Shown piece by piece: positions 8,494 to 18,077 of a stretch of DNA of 64,000 bases. The DNA lies in the NCBI GenBank assembly GCA_947646585.1, contig CANSHD010000001.1, positions 1-64,000 of the forward strand. The letters run 5' to 3'. This stretch comes from an uncultured Alphaproteobacteria bacterium (lineage in GTDB: Bacteria; Pseudomonadota; Alphaproteobacteria; Rs-D84). The notes beneath the pieces were generated by a model. The model did no database searches and had not been told where the DNA came from. It was given only the letters and a program-made list of their open reading frames with translations. Both the position numbers and the translations under genes were made by a program. Numbering within the stretch: the first letter of the stretch is position 1; every line of letters starts with the position of its first letter.

Positions 8494-11217
8494 ATGCGCC
8501 GAATAATAACATTTGCTCTTTTATTGACATTTGTGACGCATTCGGCGCATTGTGCGACGCGGTCGGTCGCAACGCGTGGCGCGACGCAATCGGCAACCGA
8601 TACCGCCCCTGCACCAAAAGTGGCCGCACGCGCCGCCGCAACCCAAAAAGTAATCGGCAGCGGCACCAAGGTTGCCACCGCCGCCCAAAACACAACCGGC
8701 GGCGAAGAATGCGTTCAGAAATTCGCAGGCTGCATGGACAGCTTTTGCCTGACCGAAAACATTAACGGCGGGCGATGCCAATGCAGTGCGGAACACGCAA
8801 AACTGTCTGCGGAATTATCCGAAATAGCCGCCACCGACCGCAACAGCTATAAAATCGCCACCGCCGGTGTTGAAATCGCCGAATCCGGCGAAATCCCCAC
8901 TCGCGGCCGCGGCACAAAACAGGCCTCACGCGTTGACCTGTCTTTATGGAGCGCGCCGACCGTCCCTGATAATAGTGACGACGAAGACGACATATCCAAA
9001 CTGACCGGCACGGCATTATTGCGCCAGGCAACCGAGATATGCCTGGAAAAATTACCCGAATGCAAAGCCACTGAACAATTTATTCGCGCCAGATATACCT
9101 CACAGATAAAATCCGATTGCGTCGCATTTGAGAATGCCGTCAAACAGAGCCGCAGCACCAGCCAGACAAAACAAGCCGAGGCCCAGCGCGCCGTCCGCTC
9201 CGCCACATATCAGCGCATGCAGGCAGCCAACAAATACGACCTGGGCCAGTGCGTGATTGAATATAAAAAATGCATGACCACTACGGCCGGCTGCGGCGAC
9301 GATTTCAAGGGCTGCGTCGGCACGTCAGTTTCAGGCAAAAATCAAAAGTCATACGACATAACCAACAGCAACACAAAAATCACAATCGAGGCCTCCACAT
9401 ACGACATCCTGGATTCGAAAAAGCCGATATGCGATTCCGTCCTAAATTCGTGCAGCAATGTCCGCAACCAAGTATGGGATGCGTTTCTGCGTGCCGTCGG
9501 GCCCGAACTAAAAACGGCCGAGCTGTTGGCGGAATCGGACATGCGCACATCATGCATGGACAAAATATCCTCTTGTTTTGTAAAGGCATGTAAAGATTCA
9601 ATCGACCCGAATGACCCGGACGGCTCATACGACATGTGCCTGTCGCGTCCGGAAACGGTGCGCAGTCTGTGCAAAAACGAAATTGACCCGTGCGTTGCAT
9701 CCGAACCCCTTATTCTGGATTACGTCTATGCCAGACTGTCCGCGATGCGCGTTGACAGCTGTACCGCCGAGGTAAAGGAATGCCTGCAATCCGATGACAG
9801 ATGCGGCAAAGATTACACACAGTGCGTCGGCCTGGACACGGATACGATTATCCGCATGTGCCCGTATGACAAACTGGTCGGCTGCCAGCAAGTATATGGC
9901 GAAACCGATATTCGCGGCGAGGCCGTATATGACGCGCTGGCCACCATGGTTCAGGGCATCATGCTGAACATTGACAACAACATGCTGGAGTTTTGTGAAA
10001 ACGCCGCATACGAGTCAATGATAAAAGTTTGTGGCAGCACGGAAAACTGCAACAACATAATTACGAACAATTTAATCGGCGCCAAGCCGCTGGAATACAA
10101 AATATGCGAATACGCAATCGAAAACGAACAGGCAACCATTGATTACAGCCGTTGCCGCAGCAGCGTCGACCAAATATCGGATGAAGAACTGGGACGCGTT
10201 CACGGTTCGCTGACCGGCGAACTGGGGCCGGTGACACCTTTTGCCGCGCTGCTGGACGGTATCATGTTCTATGAATTTATAACGACCGACGACAACGGTC
10301 TGATAATAAACGCGGACGAATATATATCCAAGGCAAACATTCCGGACGTCCGCGCGGAAAAGAAAGAACAGATAATCCAGGAAATAAACGAACTGCAGAC
10401 ACTGGTCGGCGCCGCCGTCGCATCGATTGAATCCGACCCGACGGTTGAATTCTGCATGACCGGCCGCAAAGTCCCCGGTATGAAAAACGCCCCGTCCCAA
10501 GAGGCGCGCTTCCCGAAACTGACCGACAACATACGTCGCCAAATCGCAACGGGGGCCATAACCGCGGCACGCAAGAATTACTATCAAAAATACGACCAGG
10601 CCAGCACCCAACTGTTGCAGGATTATGTAAAAATCGGCGAACGCCAGTCACAGATAAAAGGCGAGAACATAAAAGACATACGCCGCGAACTGGGGCGCCA
10701 GGCATGCGTCAATCTGGCCGACATGGCGTCACTGCCAATGAGCCCGCAGCCACCCGGCGGATGGGGCCTCAACGCGATATTAACGACTTTGGTTATATCC
10801 GCGGCGGTCGTATTAACGGTGTTTACAGGCGGCCTGTCATCATTCTTGGTCGGCGCCGGCGTATCTCTTGTACAGTCGGGGGCGTCCGTCGGTCTTGCCG
10901 TCGCAGCGGTAAGCGCCGGTGTCGGTGCAACCGCGGGAATGGCGTCCGCCGCGCTACAAATGGCCCTTACGCCCGTCATCCCCCAAGGCACAAATTCCGC
11001 CCAGGAATCCATGCAGCTGGAAATGAACGGCCACCACAATCTGGACCAGTGGAATTATAAGCAGATAATAGACACGGCATACGACTGGGATACATTGAAT
11101 TGTCACAAGTGTGTAAAATCCACCGTCTGCGAAAAAGAATCTTTCCCGATGTTTGGCGACGCCAAGTGCAAAAGATGGGGAAAAGAAACCGAAGAATGCA
11201 GTGACACACAATTCTAA
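8494..11217 (+). CDS. Large Cys-rich secreted protein paralog (907 aa) with C-terminal hydrophobic region
   Basis: Signal peptide MRRIITFALLLTFVTHSAHC; homologous to the N-terminal half of 4093..6909 and the C-terminal half of 6995..8485. Confidence 0.8.
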   Translation: MRRIITFALLLTFVTHSAHCATRSVATRGATQSATDTAPAPKVAARAAATQKVIGSGTKVATAAQNTTGGEECVQKFAGCMDSFCLTENINGGRCQCSAEHAKLSAELSEIAATDRNSYKIATAGVEIAESGEIPTRGRGTKQASRVDLSLWSAPTVPDNSDDEDDISKLTGTALLRQATEICLEKLPECKATEQFIRARYTSQIKSDCVAFENAVKQSRSTSQTKQAEAQRAVRSATYQRMQAANKYDLGQCVIEYKKCMTTTAGCGDDFKGCVGTSVSGKNQKSYDITNSNTKITIEASTYDILDSKKPICDSVLNSCSNVRNQVWDAFLRAVGPELKTAELLAESDMRTSCMDKISSCFVKACKDSIDPNDPDGSYDMCLSRPETVRSLCKNEIDPCVASEPLILDYVYARLSAMRVDSCTAEVKECLQSDDRCGKDYTQCVGLDTDTIIRMCPYDKLVGCQQVYGETDIRGEAVYDALATMVQGIMLNIDNNMLEFCENAAYESMIKVCGSTENCNNIITNNLIGAKPLEYKICEYAIENEQATIDYSRCRSSVDQISDEELGRVHGSLTGELGPVTPFAALLDGIMFYEFITTDDNGLIINADEYISKANIPDVRAEKKEQIIQEINELQTLVGAAVASIESDPTVEFCMTGRKVPGMKNAPSQEARFPKLTDNIRRQIATGAITAARKNYYQKYDQASTQLLQDYVKIGERQSQIKGENIKDIRRELGRQACVNLADMASLPMSPQPPGGWGLNAILTTLVISAAVVLTVFTGGLSSFLVGAGVSLVQSGASVGLAVAAVSAGVGATAGMASAALQMALTPVIPQGTNSAQESMQLEMNGHHNLDQWNYKQIIDTAYDWDTLNCHKCVKSTVCEKESFPMFGDAKCKRWGKETEECSDTQF

Positions 11218-11319
11218 TCGGCATTCGTAATACAAATAAAAAAACTCTGTACAGAGTGTAAAAAAATCCCGCCAAATGGCAGGATTTTGTAATAGGTGCC
11301 TATTATGCGAGAAAAACAA

Positions 11320-11820
11320 TTATTCGGCTTTCGCTGCTTTTTTCGCCGCGGGCTTTTTTGCCTTCGGCGCTTTTTCGGCCGCTTCTGCCGGCGCTTCCGC
11401 CGCAACCTCGCCAGCCATATCGGCCGCAGGCGCTACAACAGCTTTTTTCGCATTTTCGTCGCGATCAACCAGTTCGATAATCGCCATCGGCGCGGCATCA
11501 CCATAACGGAAACCGGCCTTTAATACGCGTGTGTAACCGCCCGGACGCTGCGCATAGCGCGGTCCCAAAACTTCAAACAGTTTCTTAACGGTCTTTTCCG
11601 AACCGTTGCCCAGTTCGGACGCGGTCAAACGGCGATTTGCAACCGAGTCAACTTTCGCGCGGGTAATCAATTTTTCAACCACGCGACGCAGGTCTTTCGC
11701 CTTCGGCAAAGTCGTTTTAATCTGTTCTTTTTCAATTAAGTTCTTCGCCAGGCCAATAAACAGTGCCTTGCGTGCATTAGTGTCGCGGTTAAAAGTGCGA
11801 CCAGCTTTTGCGTGTCTCAT
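11320..11820 (-). CDS. rplQ: 50S ribosomal protein L17 with Ala/Lys-rich C-terminal extension
   Basis: [56 protein letters not shown]. Confidence 0.97.
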   Translation of the reverse strand: MRHAKAGRTFNRDTNARKALFIGLAKNLIEKEQIKTTLPKAKDLRRVVEKLITRAKVDSVANRRLTASELGNGSEKTVKKLFEVLGPRYAQRPGGYTRVLKAGFRYGDAAPMAIIELVDRDENAKKAVVAPAADMAGEVAAEAPAEAAEKAPKAKKPAAKKAAKAE

Positions 11821-11973
11821 CGACTACTCCTTTATCATGCTTCTGCCCCGGTGTCCCGGGGATTTGTTGTATTGCGTACCCTAAACAAAATATTCAGCAG
11901 TACACAGCCGCTCAATTTTAATTGATTTTACAAAAAAAGCAAGAGATTTCTCCCCTGCCCCTTTATGTTTAAG

Positions 11974-12074
11974 AAATTAAATTATGTGAGATTATTGGAA
12001 GCGATTGACGGTTCGCAGTGTAGTTGAGCTACATAAGAACCGACAATCGCGACAAGAATCTACAGAATTTAATT
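11974..12074. repeat. Palindromic element Pal1
   Basis: AATTAAATT/AATTTAATT ends; GCGATTGaCGGTTC/GAACCGaCAATCGC stem; core agTGTAGttgagCTACAtaag. Confidence 0.8.
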
Positions 12075-12075
12075 G

Positions 12076-12179
12076 AAATTTATTAGAGTGCGCCAAGTGG
12101 TGTGTTTGCCGATGGCGTAGTGTAGTAAACCTACATGAGCCATCGGCAAACGCGCCAAATGACGTGCTATAATAAATTT
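12076..12179. repeat. Palindromic element Pal2
   Basis: AAATTTATTA/TAATAAATTT ends; GTTTGCCGATGGC/GCCATCGGCAAAC stem; core agTGTAGtaaacCTACAtgag. Confidence 0.8.
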
Positions 12180-13206
12180 ATTTGTATGGGTCTTCGTATT
12201 TTTTTGCCAGCTCCGCGATATTTTCAGGCGGCCAACCCGGTACTTCCATACCCAGGCCCAGGCCCATCGCTTCCAGCTGAACCTTGATTTCGTTCAAAGA
12301 CTTGCGACCAAAGTTCGGCGTCTTCAACATGTCGGCTTCGGTCTTCTGAACCAGTTCGCCCAGCCAGTTGATTTTGTCGTTCTTTAAACAGTTGTTTGCA
12401 CGGACGGACAATTCCAGTTCATCGACATGCTTTAACAATTTCGGGTCGAACGGCAAAGCGTCCTTGGCCTTTTCTTCTTCGGTCGGGGCGTTAATCTGCG
12501 CCGGGTCTTCAAAGTTGATAAAGACAACCAACTGGTCCGTCAAAATACGTGCGGCAAACGCAATCGCATCTTCGGGCGAGACACTGCCGTTTGTTTTGAC
12601 CGTCAGTTCCAGTTTATCGTAATCTGTCGACTGGCCGACACGCGTCGCGGACACTTCGGTCGCAACATTCAAAATCGGCGAGAAAATGGAATCGACCGGA
12701 ATCACACCCAGCGGCAGACCGTCCGCATGCTGAGACGCCGGAACATAGCCGCGACCCGTGGCCAGCGTGATTTCCATGTCCAGATTCGCACCCTTGTCCA
12801 GTGTGCAGATTTCGACGTCTTTGTTCATAACCTCGACACTGCCGGATGTTTCAATCATACCGGCGGTCACAACGGCCGGCCCCTTTACTTTCAGGGTCGC
12901 CTTGTGCTGCCCCTCGGTCAAGGCTTTAAAATATACACCCTTCAGGTTCAGGATAATATCCGTAACGTCTTCGCGAATACCCTGCAGGGACGAAAATTCG
13001 TGCTGTACCCCGTCAATCTTGATATAAATAGGCGCGCAACCCTGCAACGACGACAACAATACGCGGCGCAGTGCGGTACCCAGTGTTAAACCATATCCTT
13101 TTTCCAGGGGTTCGGCAATCAATGTTGCCAGATTTGGATTATGCTCATCGACTTTGATATTCAGCTTTCTCGGCTTAATCAGAGTCATCCAGTTTTTTTC
13201 AATCAT
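12178..13206 (-). CDS. rpoA: DNA-directed RNA polymerase subunit alpha
   Basis: [25 protein letters not shown] and C-terminal [19 protein letters not shown]. Confidence 0.98.
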   Translation of the reverse strand: MIEKNWMTLIKPRKLNIKVDEHNPNLATLIAEPLEKGYGLTLGTALRRVLLSSLQGCAPIYIKIDGVQHEFSSLQGIREDVTDIILNLKGVYFKALTEGQHKATLKVKGPAVVTAGMIETSGSVEVMNKDVEICTLDKGANLDMEITLATGRGYVPASQHADGLPLGVIPVDSIFSPILNVATEVSATRVGQSTDYDKLELTVKTNGSVSPEDAIAFAARILTDQLVVFINFEDPAQINAPTEEEKAKDALPFDPKLLKHVDELELSVRANNCLKNDKINWLGELVQKTEADMLKTPNFGRKSLNEIKVQLEAMGLGLGMEVPGWPPENIAELAKKYEDPYK

Positions 13207-13398
13207 GATGTTGCTCCATTTGGCTTAGTTTATCATTTTCACCATTTCGGCATGCGCACAAAGATTTGCACGCAGGGTGTATTTTATAGCAATAATATAT
13301 GAAAGTCAAACGGTTAAGCATATAAGTTTCCACTTTATTTAAAGTTGACACCGCGCATTTTTGTACTACAATATCCTCAACCAAATATGAGGAATAAA

Positions 13399-13758
13399 AT
13401 GAAAAAATTAGCATCTGCGGCATTCGCGGCCATTGTATCGTTCTCAGGCGCCTATGCGTCAGACGGCGGCGTTTATTTGGAAACCAGCAACGTGTATTCC
13501 GGCACGGCACGCCGCGCGCGCGCGCAAACAACAAGCACAACTGTTGACACGCGCCCTGCCGCGCGTCGTGTGGTGGTGGGCCGCCGCCCCTGCCCTTGCA
13601 ATCGTGCGGCCGTCGCAGCGGAACCGGTTGCGGTAAAAACACATACCGAGGTAATAGAACACTATCAGGTATATCAGCCGGTTGTCGAATACGTACCGGC
13701 CGGCACATACACGCGCCGCCACGTTGTCGCCAATGTTCGTCCATGTGATGCGCACTAA
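13399..13758 (+). CDS. Small secreted/periplasmic protein, hypothetical
   Basis: MKKLASAAFAAIVSFSGAYAS signal peptide; followed by a terminator. Confidence 0.7.
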   Translation: MKKLASAAFAAIVSFSGAYASDGGVYLETSNVYSGTARRARAQTTSTTVDTRPAARRVVVGRRPCPCNRAAVAAEPVAVKTHTEVIEHYQVYQPVVEYVPAGTYTRRHVVANVRPCDAH

Positions 13759-13792
13759 AAAACGCCCGCCAAACGGCGGGTATTTTTTATCC

Positions 13793-13821
13793 TTTACTTA
13801 ACGGCACACAATTTATATACT
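13793..13821 (+). promoter_or_regulatory. Putative sigma70-type promoter for the structured leader
   Basis: TTTACT, 17-bp spacer, TATACT. Confidence 0.55.
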
Positions 13822-13851
13822 TGTCACTGAATCAACAGGGATGTTGGCTCA

Positions 13852-14070
13852 GGGACCTCAGAAATCCCATAACATAACTGTGCGGTGGTACGCACTGAAT
13901 CCGACAAAATACGTCGGCGCAATGATGCGCCGTGTGTTTTATATCACCCGATTTTAACCGGTCGGGGATCCGTGGCCATATAACAGGGACTGCCCAAAAG
14001 TCACGGGGTCATTTTATGTTATGATTTTCTGAAATCCCCGGCCGCCAATTCCAAGGCGGCGTTTTGTTTA
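13852..14070 (+). ncRNA. Structured leader RNA, copy A, ending in a terminator hairpin
   Basis: GGGA/TCCC hairpin with loop TCAGAAA pairing TTTCTGA (14026-14032); ATAACATAA/TTATGTTAT closing stem; CCCGA/TCGGG hairpin with CGGGGAT also complementary to ATCCCCG; GCCGCC/GGCGGC hairpin with T-rich tail. Confidence 0.7.
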
Positions 14071-14094
14071 ACACAAAAACAGGGATTTGAAATC

Positions 14095-14592
14095 ATGAAA
14101 AAAACAATTACCTTATTATGCGGAGCCGCCGTCGGCATCATACTGGCAAACGATGCCGTCGCCAGAACGTGCGGCGGCGCATACACCGTTTTTTGTCCAA
14201 CGATGCAGGGCGAGGCAACATGCTGTCGCAGCAGCAGTGAAACATGCGCGGATGCCGGTTGCAGCGATACGGATTTACCGATAGGTCCGATTGAAACACC
14301 GACATGTCCGGACGAATGCCCGGGCACCTTATGGACAAACGTCAGCGGTCAAAATTATCAGATAAGATGCAAAAAAACTGTATTAAAAGCATCATGTGAA
14401 TACCAATGCAAACAAGGATATTACGGCAGCGGGCAATCATGCACGCGCTGTCCGTCCTCAGGCGGTGTTTACGGTACAACCGCCCTAGCGGGCGCCACCG
14501 CAATCACCGAATGCTATCTGCCATCAGGCACCGCATTCAGCGACACCACCGGCAGTGGAACGTACACAGACAAATGTTATTACACAAATTAA
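14095..14592 (+). CDS. Small Cys-rich secreted protein
   Basis: Signal peptide; C-terminal ITECYLPSGTAFSDTTGSGTYTDKCYYTN shared with other members in the window. Confidence 0.8.
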   Translation: MKKTITLLCGAAVGIILANDAVARTCGGAYTVFCPTMQGEATCCRSSSETCADAGCSDTDLPIGPIETPTCPDECPGTLWTNVSGQNYQIRCKKTVLKASCEYQCKQGYYGSGQSCTRCPSSGGVYGTTALAGATAITECYLPSGTAFSDTTGSGTYTDKCYYTN

Positions 14593-14618
14593 AAACGCCC
14601 CGTTCGGGGCGTTTTTAT
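14591..14618. terminator. Bidirectional intrinsic terminator
   Basis: aaaaacgccccgttcggggcgttttta. Confidence 0.85.
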
Positions 14619-14632
14619 TAAGATGCACGTGT

Positions 14633-15016
14633 TTACACGCGGCGAACCTTTTTCGGACGGCAGCCATTGTGCGGGATACGGGTCGTATCGGTAATGCTCT
14701 GCACAATCAGGCCGGCGTTTGCCAAACCACGAACCGCAGATTCACGTCCCTGGCCGATACCACGCATCAGAACGTCAACCGTCTTCATACCCATTTCGGC
14801 AACTTTCTTGCCGACCGCATCCGCCACAACCGTCGCCGCGTACGGAGTGGATTTTTTCGCACCCTTAAAATTATTCGCACCGGCCGTCGCCCATGTCAAA
14901 ACGGCGCCAGACTGGTCTGTAATTGTGATACGAGTGTTATTGTTCGTTGCAACAACGTGCGCAATACCGTGCGACACTTTCTTTACAACTTTCTTTTTTG
15001 CTTTTGTGACTGCCAT
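14633..15016 (-). CDS. rpsK: 30S ribosomal protein S11
   Basis: GIAHVVATNNNTRITITDQSGAVLTWATAG. Confidence 0.97.
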   Translation of the reverse strand: MAVTKAKKKVVKKVSHGIAHVVATNNNTRITITDQSGAVLTWATAGANNFKGAKKSTPYAATVVADAVGKKVAEMGMKTVDVLMRGIGQGRESAVRGLANAGLIVQSITDTTRIPHNGCRPKKVRRV

Positions 15017-15076
15017 TATATTTTAACCTTTTTTCGATGTCTTCAATTAACTGTCGTGTTAATCTCTACCAATTTA

Positions 15077-15183
15077 AAAATTTAAGATAATGTTCCAGAT
15101 GTGGGTTGCTGGGCGACGGGAGTGTACACAAGCGTACACGACCAAAGCCCAACGCCCACAGATGGGGCATTAGATTAAATTTT
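15077..15183. repeat. Palindromic element Pal3
   Basis: AAAATTTAA/TTAAATTTT ends; GTGGG/CCCAC and TGGGC/GCCCA stems; core gAGTGTACacaagcGTACAcg. Confidence 0.7.
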
Positions 15184-15559
15184 ATTTACCCTTTGTTGCA
15201 GAACCGGCGACCACAACGCGCTTGCCCTTGCGGGTGCGGGCATTGGTCTGGGTACGCTGGCCGCGAACCGGCAAACGGTTGCGGTGGCGAATACCACGGT
15301 ATGCCTTCAAATCCTGCAGACGTTTGATATTCATCGCAACCTCGCGACGAACATCACCTTCTACTTTAAAGTTCTGTTCAATATAGTTCGAAATTTTAAC
15401 AACATCCGCGTCAGTCAAATCTTTCGCGCGCAGCCCGTCTTTCAATTTCAAAGCTTCGCAGATTTGCGCCGCCTTGGCCGGTCCAATACCATGAATGTAC
15501 TGCAACGCGATTTCAATGCGCTTTTCTGTCGGAATGTTAACACCTGCTATACGTGCCAT
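15182..15559 (-). CDS. rpsM: 30S ribosomal protein S13
   Basis: [26 protein letters not shown]. Confidence 0.98.
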   Translation of the reverse strand: MARIAGVNIPTEKRIEIALQYIHGIGPAKAAQICEALKLKDGLRAKDLTDADVVKISNYIEQNFKVEGDVRREVAMNIKRLQDLKAYRGIRHRNRLPVRGQRTQTNARTRKGKRVVVAGSATKGK

Positions 15560-15723
15560 CTTTTACTTTCCTTTTTATTTTACTGCCCGGCGCGCGTTCC
15601 CGCGCCCGGAGTCTTAACACCGAAAAATCATAAAACGATTTCCCGCCGTATTTTATTTTGCCGAGTAATTTTATACAAATTCCGGCAAAAGTCAAATCTT
15701 GTTTCCATTTCTCGCGAATTTTA

Positions 15724-17043
15724 TTATCCGCGGAAACGACCTTTCTTTTGCGTCTTTCTTATGACGCCGCCATACTGCTTTGCCACCAGATACGACTGAA
15801 CCTGGTTCATGGTATCCAGAACAACGCCCGCCACAATCAAAACACTGGTTCCGCCAATCGCCAGCGGCATGCCCAGATGCGTATTCAGAATAATCGGAAC
15901 AACGCATACCACAATCAGATACAAAACGCCAATTGTTGTCGTGCGCGACACAACCGCGTCCAGATAGTGAACGGTCTGCTCGCCGGGACGAACGCCGGGG
16001 ATATAGCCGCCCGCGTTTTTCAGATTATTGCTGGTCTCTTCGGAATTGAATATAACCGCCGTCTGGAAAAATGCAAAGAAGGCAATCAGTATCGTGTACA
16101 TGATGATATAAGACCATGCGCCGTACGTAAAGAATCCCATGATATTCTGAACGACCAGATTCTCGCTCTGAACAAAGCGCTGAACAAACGCCGGCAGCAT
16201 CATGATACTGGCCGCGAACACCGGGCCCATAACACCGGACATGTTGACCTTTATCGGCAGATACGACGCGTTCGTATTCGTAACACCGTTCGCCATAACC
16301 TGGCGCGGATACAGAATCTGAATACGACGCTGGGCCTGTTCAAAGAACGCAATCAGCGCAATGATGCCGACAACAAAACCGATGACCAACGCAATCATCG
16401 CGGGCGACATCTGACCGACCGAGCCCAAAGAAAATATCTTGGCGATTCCGCCCGGCACCTCTGCGATAATACCCGCAAAGATTAACAGTGATGCACCCTG
16501 GCCTATGCCGCGCGCCGTAATCTGTTCGGCCAGCCACATTACGAACACCGTACCGCCGACCAGCGCGATTATCGCGGACAATTCAAATGCGAATCCCGGA
16601 TTTACAACCGCCGCAACACCGTTTACCGGCGCCATCATTTCCAAACCGCGAACCACGGCCCAGCCCTGAACCACCGCCAGGAACACCGCCAGATAACGCG
16701 TGTACTGGTTGATTTTGATGCGCCCCGACTCGCCCTCTTTGCGCAATTCGTTCAACGACTTGCTGGTCGCCGTCAACAGCTGCAAAACGATGGATGCGGA
16801 AATGTACGGGAAAATGTTCAATGCCAGCACCGACATGCGCGACAGCGAACCGCCTGAAAACATATCGAACATGCCCATCATGCCGCTGCCCTCGCCGCTG
16901 AACAAATGCAGAACGGCGGATGCGTTTACACCCGGCAACGGAATAAACGAGCCCACACGGTACACGACCAACGCGCCCAACGTGAACAAAATACGCTTTT
17001 GCAAATCACTCAGATTTCCAAAAAAGTTCTTTATGAATTTCAT
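15724..17043 (-). CDS. secY: Preprotein translocase subunit SecY
   Basis: Multi-TM SecY sequence with conserved GxxIPLPGV and RTQKKGRFRG-type C-terminus. Confidence 0.97.
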   Translation of the reverse strand: MKFIKNFFGNLSDLQKRILFTLGALVVYRVGSFIPLPGVNASAVLHLFSGEGSGMMGMFDMFSGGSLSRMSVLALNIFPYISASIVLQLLTATSKSLNELRKEGESGRIKINQYTRYLAVFLAVVQGWAVVRGLEMMAPVNGVAAVVNPGFAFELSAIIALVGGTVFVMWLAEQITARGIGQGASLLIFAGIIAEVPGGIAKIFSLGSVGQMSPAMIALVIGFVVGIIALIAFFEQAQRRIQILYPRQVMANGVTNTNASYLPIKVNMSGVMGPVFAASIMMLPAFVQRFVQSENLVVQNIMGFFTYGAWSYIIMYTILIAFFAFFQTAVIFNSEETSNNLKNAGGYIPGVRPGEQTVHYLDAVVSRTTTIGVLYLIVVCVVPIILNTHLGMPLAIGGTSVLIVAGVVLDTMNQVQSYLVAKQYGGVIRKTQKKGRFRG

Positions 17044-17330
17044 AGCTGTTTTGTTTTCCTACATATAAAAATTCGCCGCAGCAAATCTTGCTGCTCTCTC
17101 TGGGAAAAATCGTAAGTTGCATTAGCAAACAGCGCCGCAACATACGCTTTTATCAAACCGTTGCTTTCACGGGCACGAAACGCCGCAGGCACCGAGGCAA
17201 GGACATCCTCAAAGCAATGCAAAACAAGCTTTGCGTCCATCCTTGCCAACAAAACATCGGCAACTTCATTGACCGCCGCATTTTTTAAATGCCGCTTCGT
17301 CAGTGAAATTTTACCTTGTTCCGCAACCAT
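17040..17330 (-). CDS. Hypothetical 96-aa protein inserted between rplO and secY
   Basis: ORF overlaps the secY start by 4 nt; no recognised family. Confidence 0.65.
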   Translation of the reverse strand: MVAEQGKISLTKRHLKNAAVNEVADVLLARMDAKLVLHCFEDVLASVPAAFRARESNGLIKAYVAALFANATYDFSQREQQDLLRRIFICRKTKQL

Positions 17331-17332
17331 TA

Positions 17333-17791
17333 TTATTTCGCCTTGATAGAACCGCCGGCCTTAACAATCGCCGCTTCGGCCGCCTTGGACCATTTGTCGG
17401 CAACAATGTTAACCGCCGATTTGATTTCGCCTTTGGCCAGAACTTTCAAGCCGGACATTTTGCGGTTGATTACTTTCGCCGCCAACAAAGAATCAATGTT
17501 GATTTCGGACTTTGCGTCAATTTTGCCGCTTGCAATAAACTTTTCAATATCGCCCAGATTGATTGTGACGTATTCCTTTGCAAACGGATTGTTAAATCCG
17601 AATTTCGGGAAACGGCGCAAAATCGGCATCTGTCCACCCTGGAATGTCGCCTGCTTACGTGCACCACTACGCGCTTTCTGACCTTTGTTACCACGACCAG
17701 ATGTTTTGCCCATGCCGCTACCGATACCACGGCCGACACGCTTTGCATCAGCGCGTGCGCCAAAATTATCCATCAGTGCATTCAGTTTCAT
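17333..17791 (-). CDS. rplO: 50S ribosomal protein L15
   Basis: GRGIGSGMGKTSGRGNKGQKARSG. Confidence 0.97.
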   Translation of the reverse strand: MKLNALMDNFGARADAKRVGRGIGSGMGKTSGRGNKGQKARSGARKQATFQGGQMPILRRFPKFGFNNPFAKEYVTINLGDIEKFIASGKIDAKSEINIDSLLAAKVINRKMSGLKVLAKGEIKSAVNIVADKWSKAAEAAIVKAGGSIKAK

Positions 17792-17873
17792 TTTTGTATC
17801 CTTTTATCCTACGACTATATATAGTCTTTTTGCGCAGCGCGACAAGTGTCGCGCCACTCGGTTATATAATTAT

Positions 17874-18053
17874 TTACTGTTCCACAACTTCGACCAGGTG
17901 GGAAACCTTGGCAATCATGCCGCGCACAGCCTGGGAATCGTTCAGTTCTTTTGCTTTACCAATACGGCCCAAACCCAATGCGGCAACAATTTTGCGCTGA
18001 GATTCCGGGCGCCCGATCAGGCTTTTTACTTGCTTTACAACTATTTTAGACAT
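17874..18053 (-). CDS. rpmD: 50S ribosomal protein L30 (59 aa, not in the supplied ORF track)
   Basis: Manual translation MSKIVVKQVKSLIGRPESQRKIVAALGLGRIGKAKELNDSQAVRGMIAKVSHLVEVVEQ. Confidence 0.93.
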   Translation of the reverse strand: MSKIVVKQVKSLIGRPESQRKIVAALGLGRIGKAKELNDSQAVRGMIAKVSHLVEVVEQ

Positions 18054-18077
18054 AACAAAGTACTCCGTTTCTTAGCG

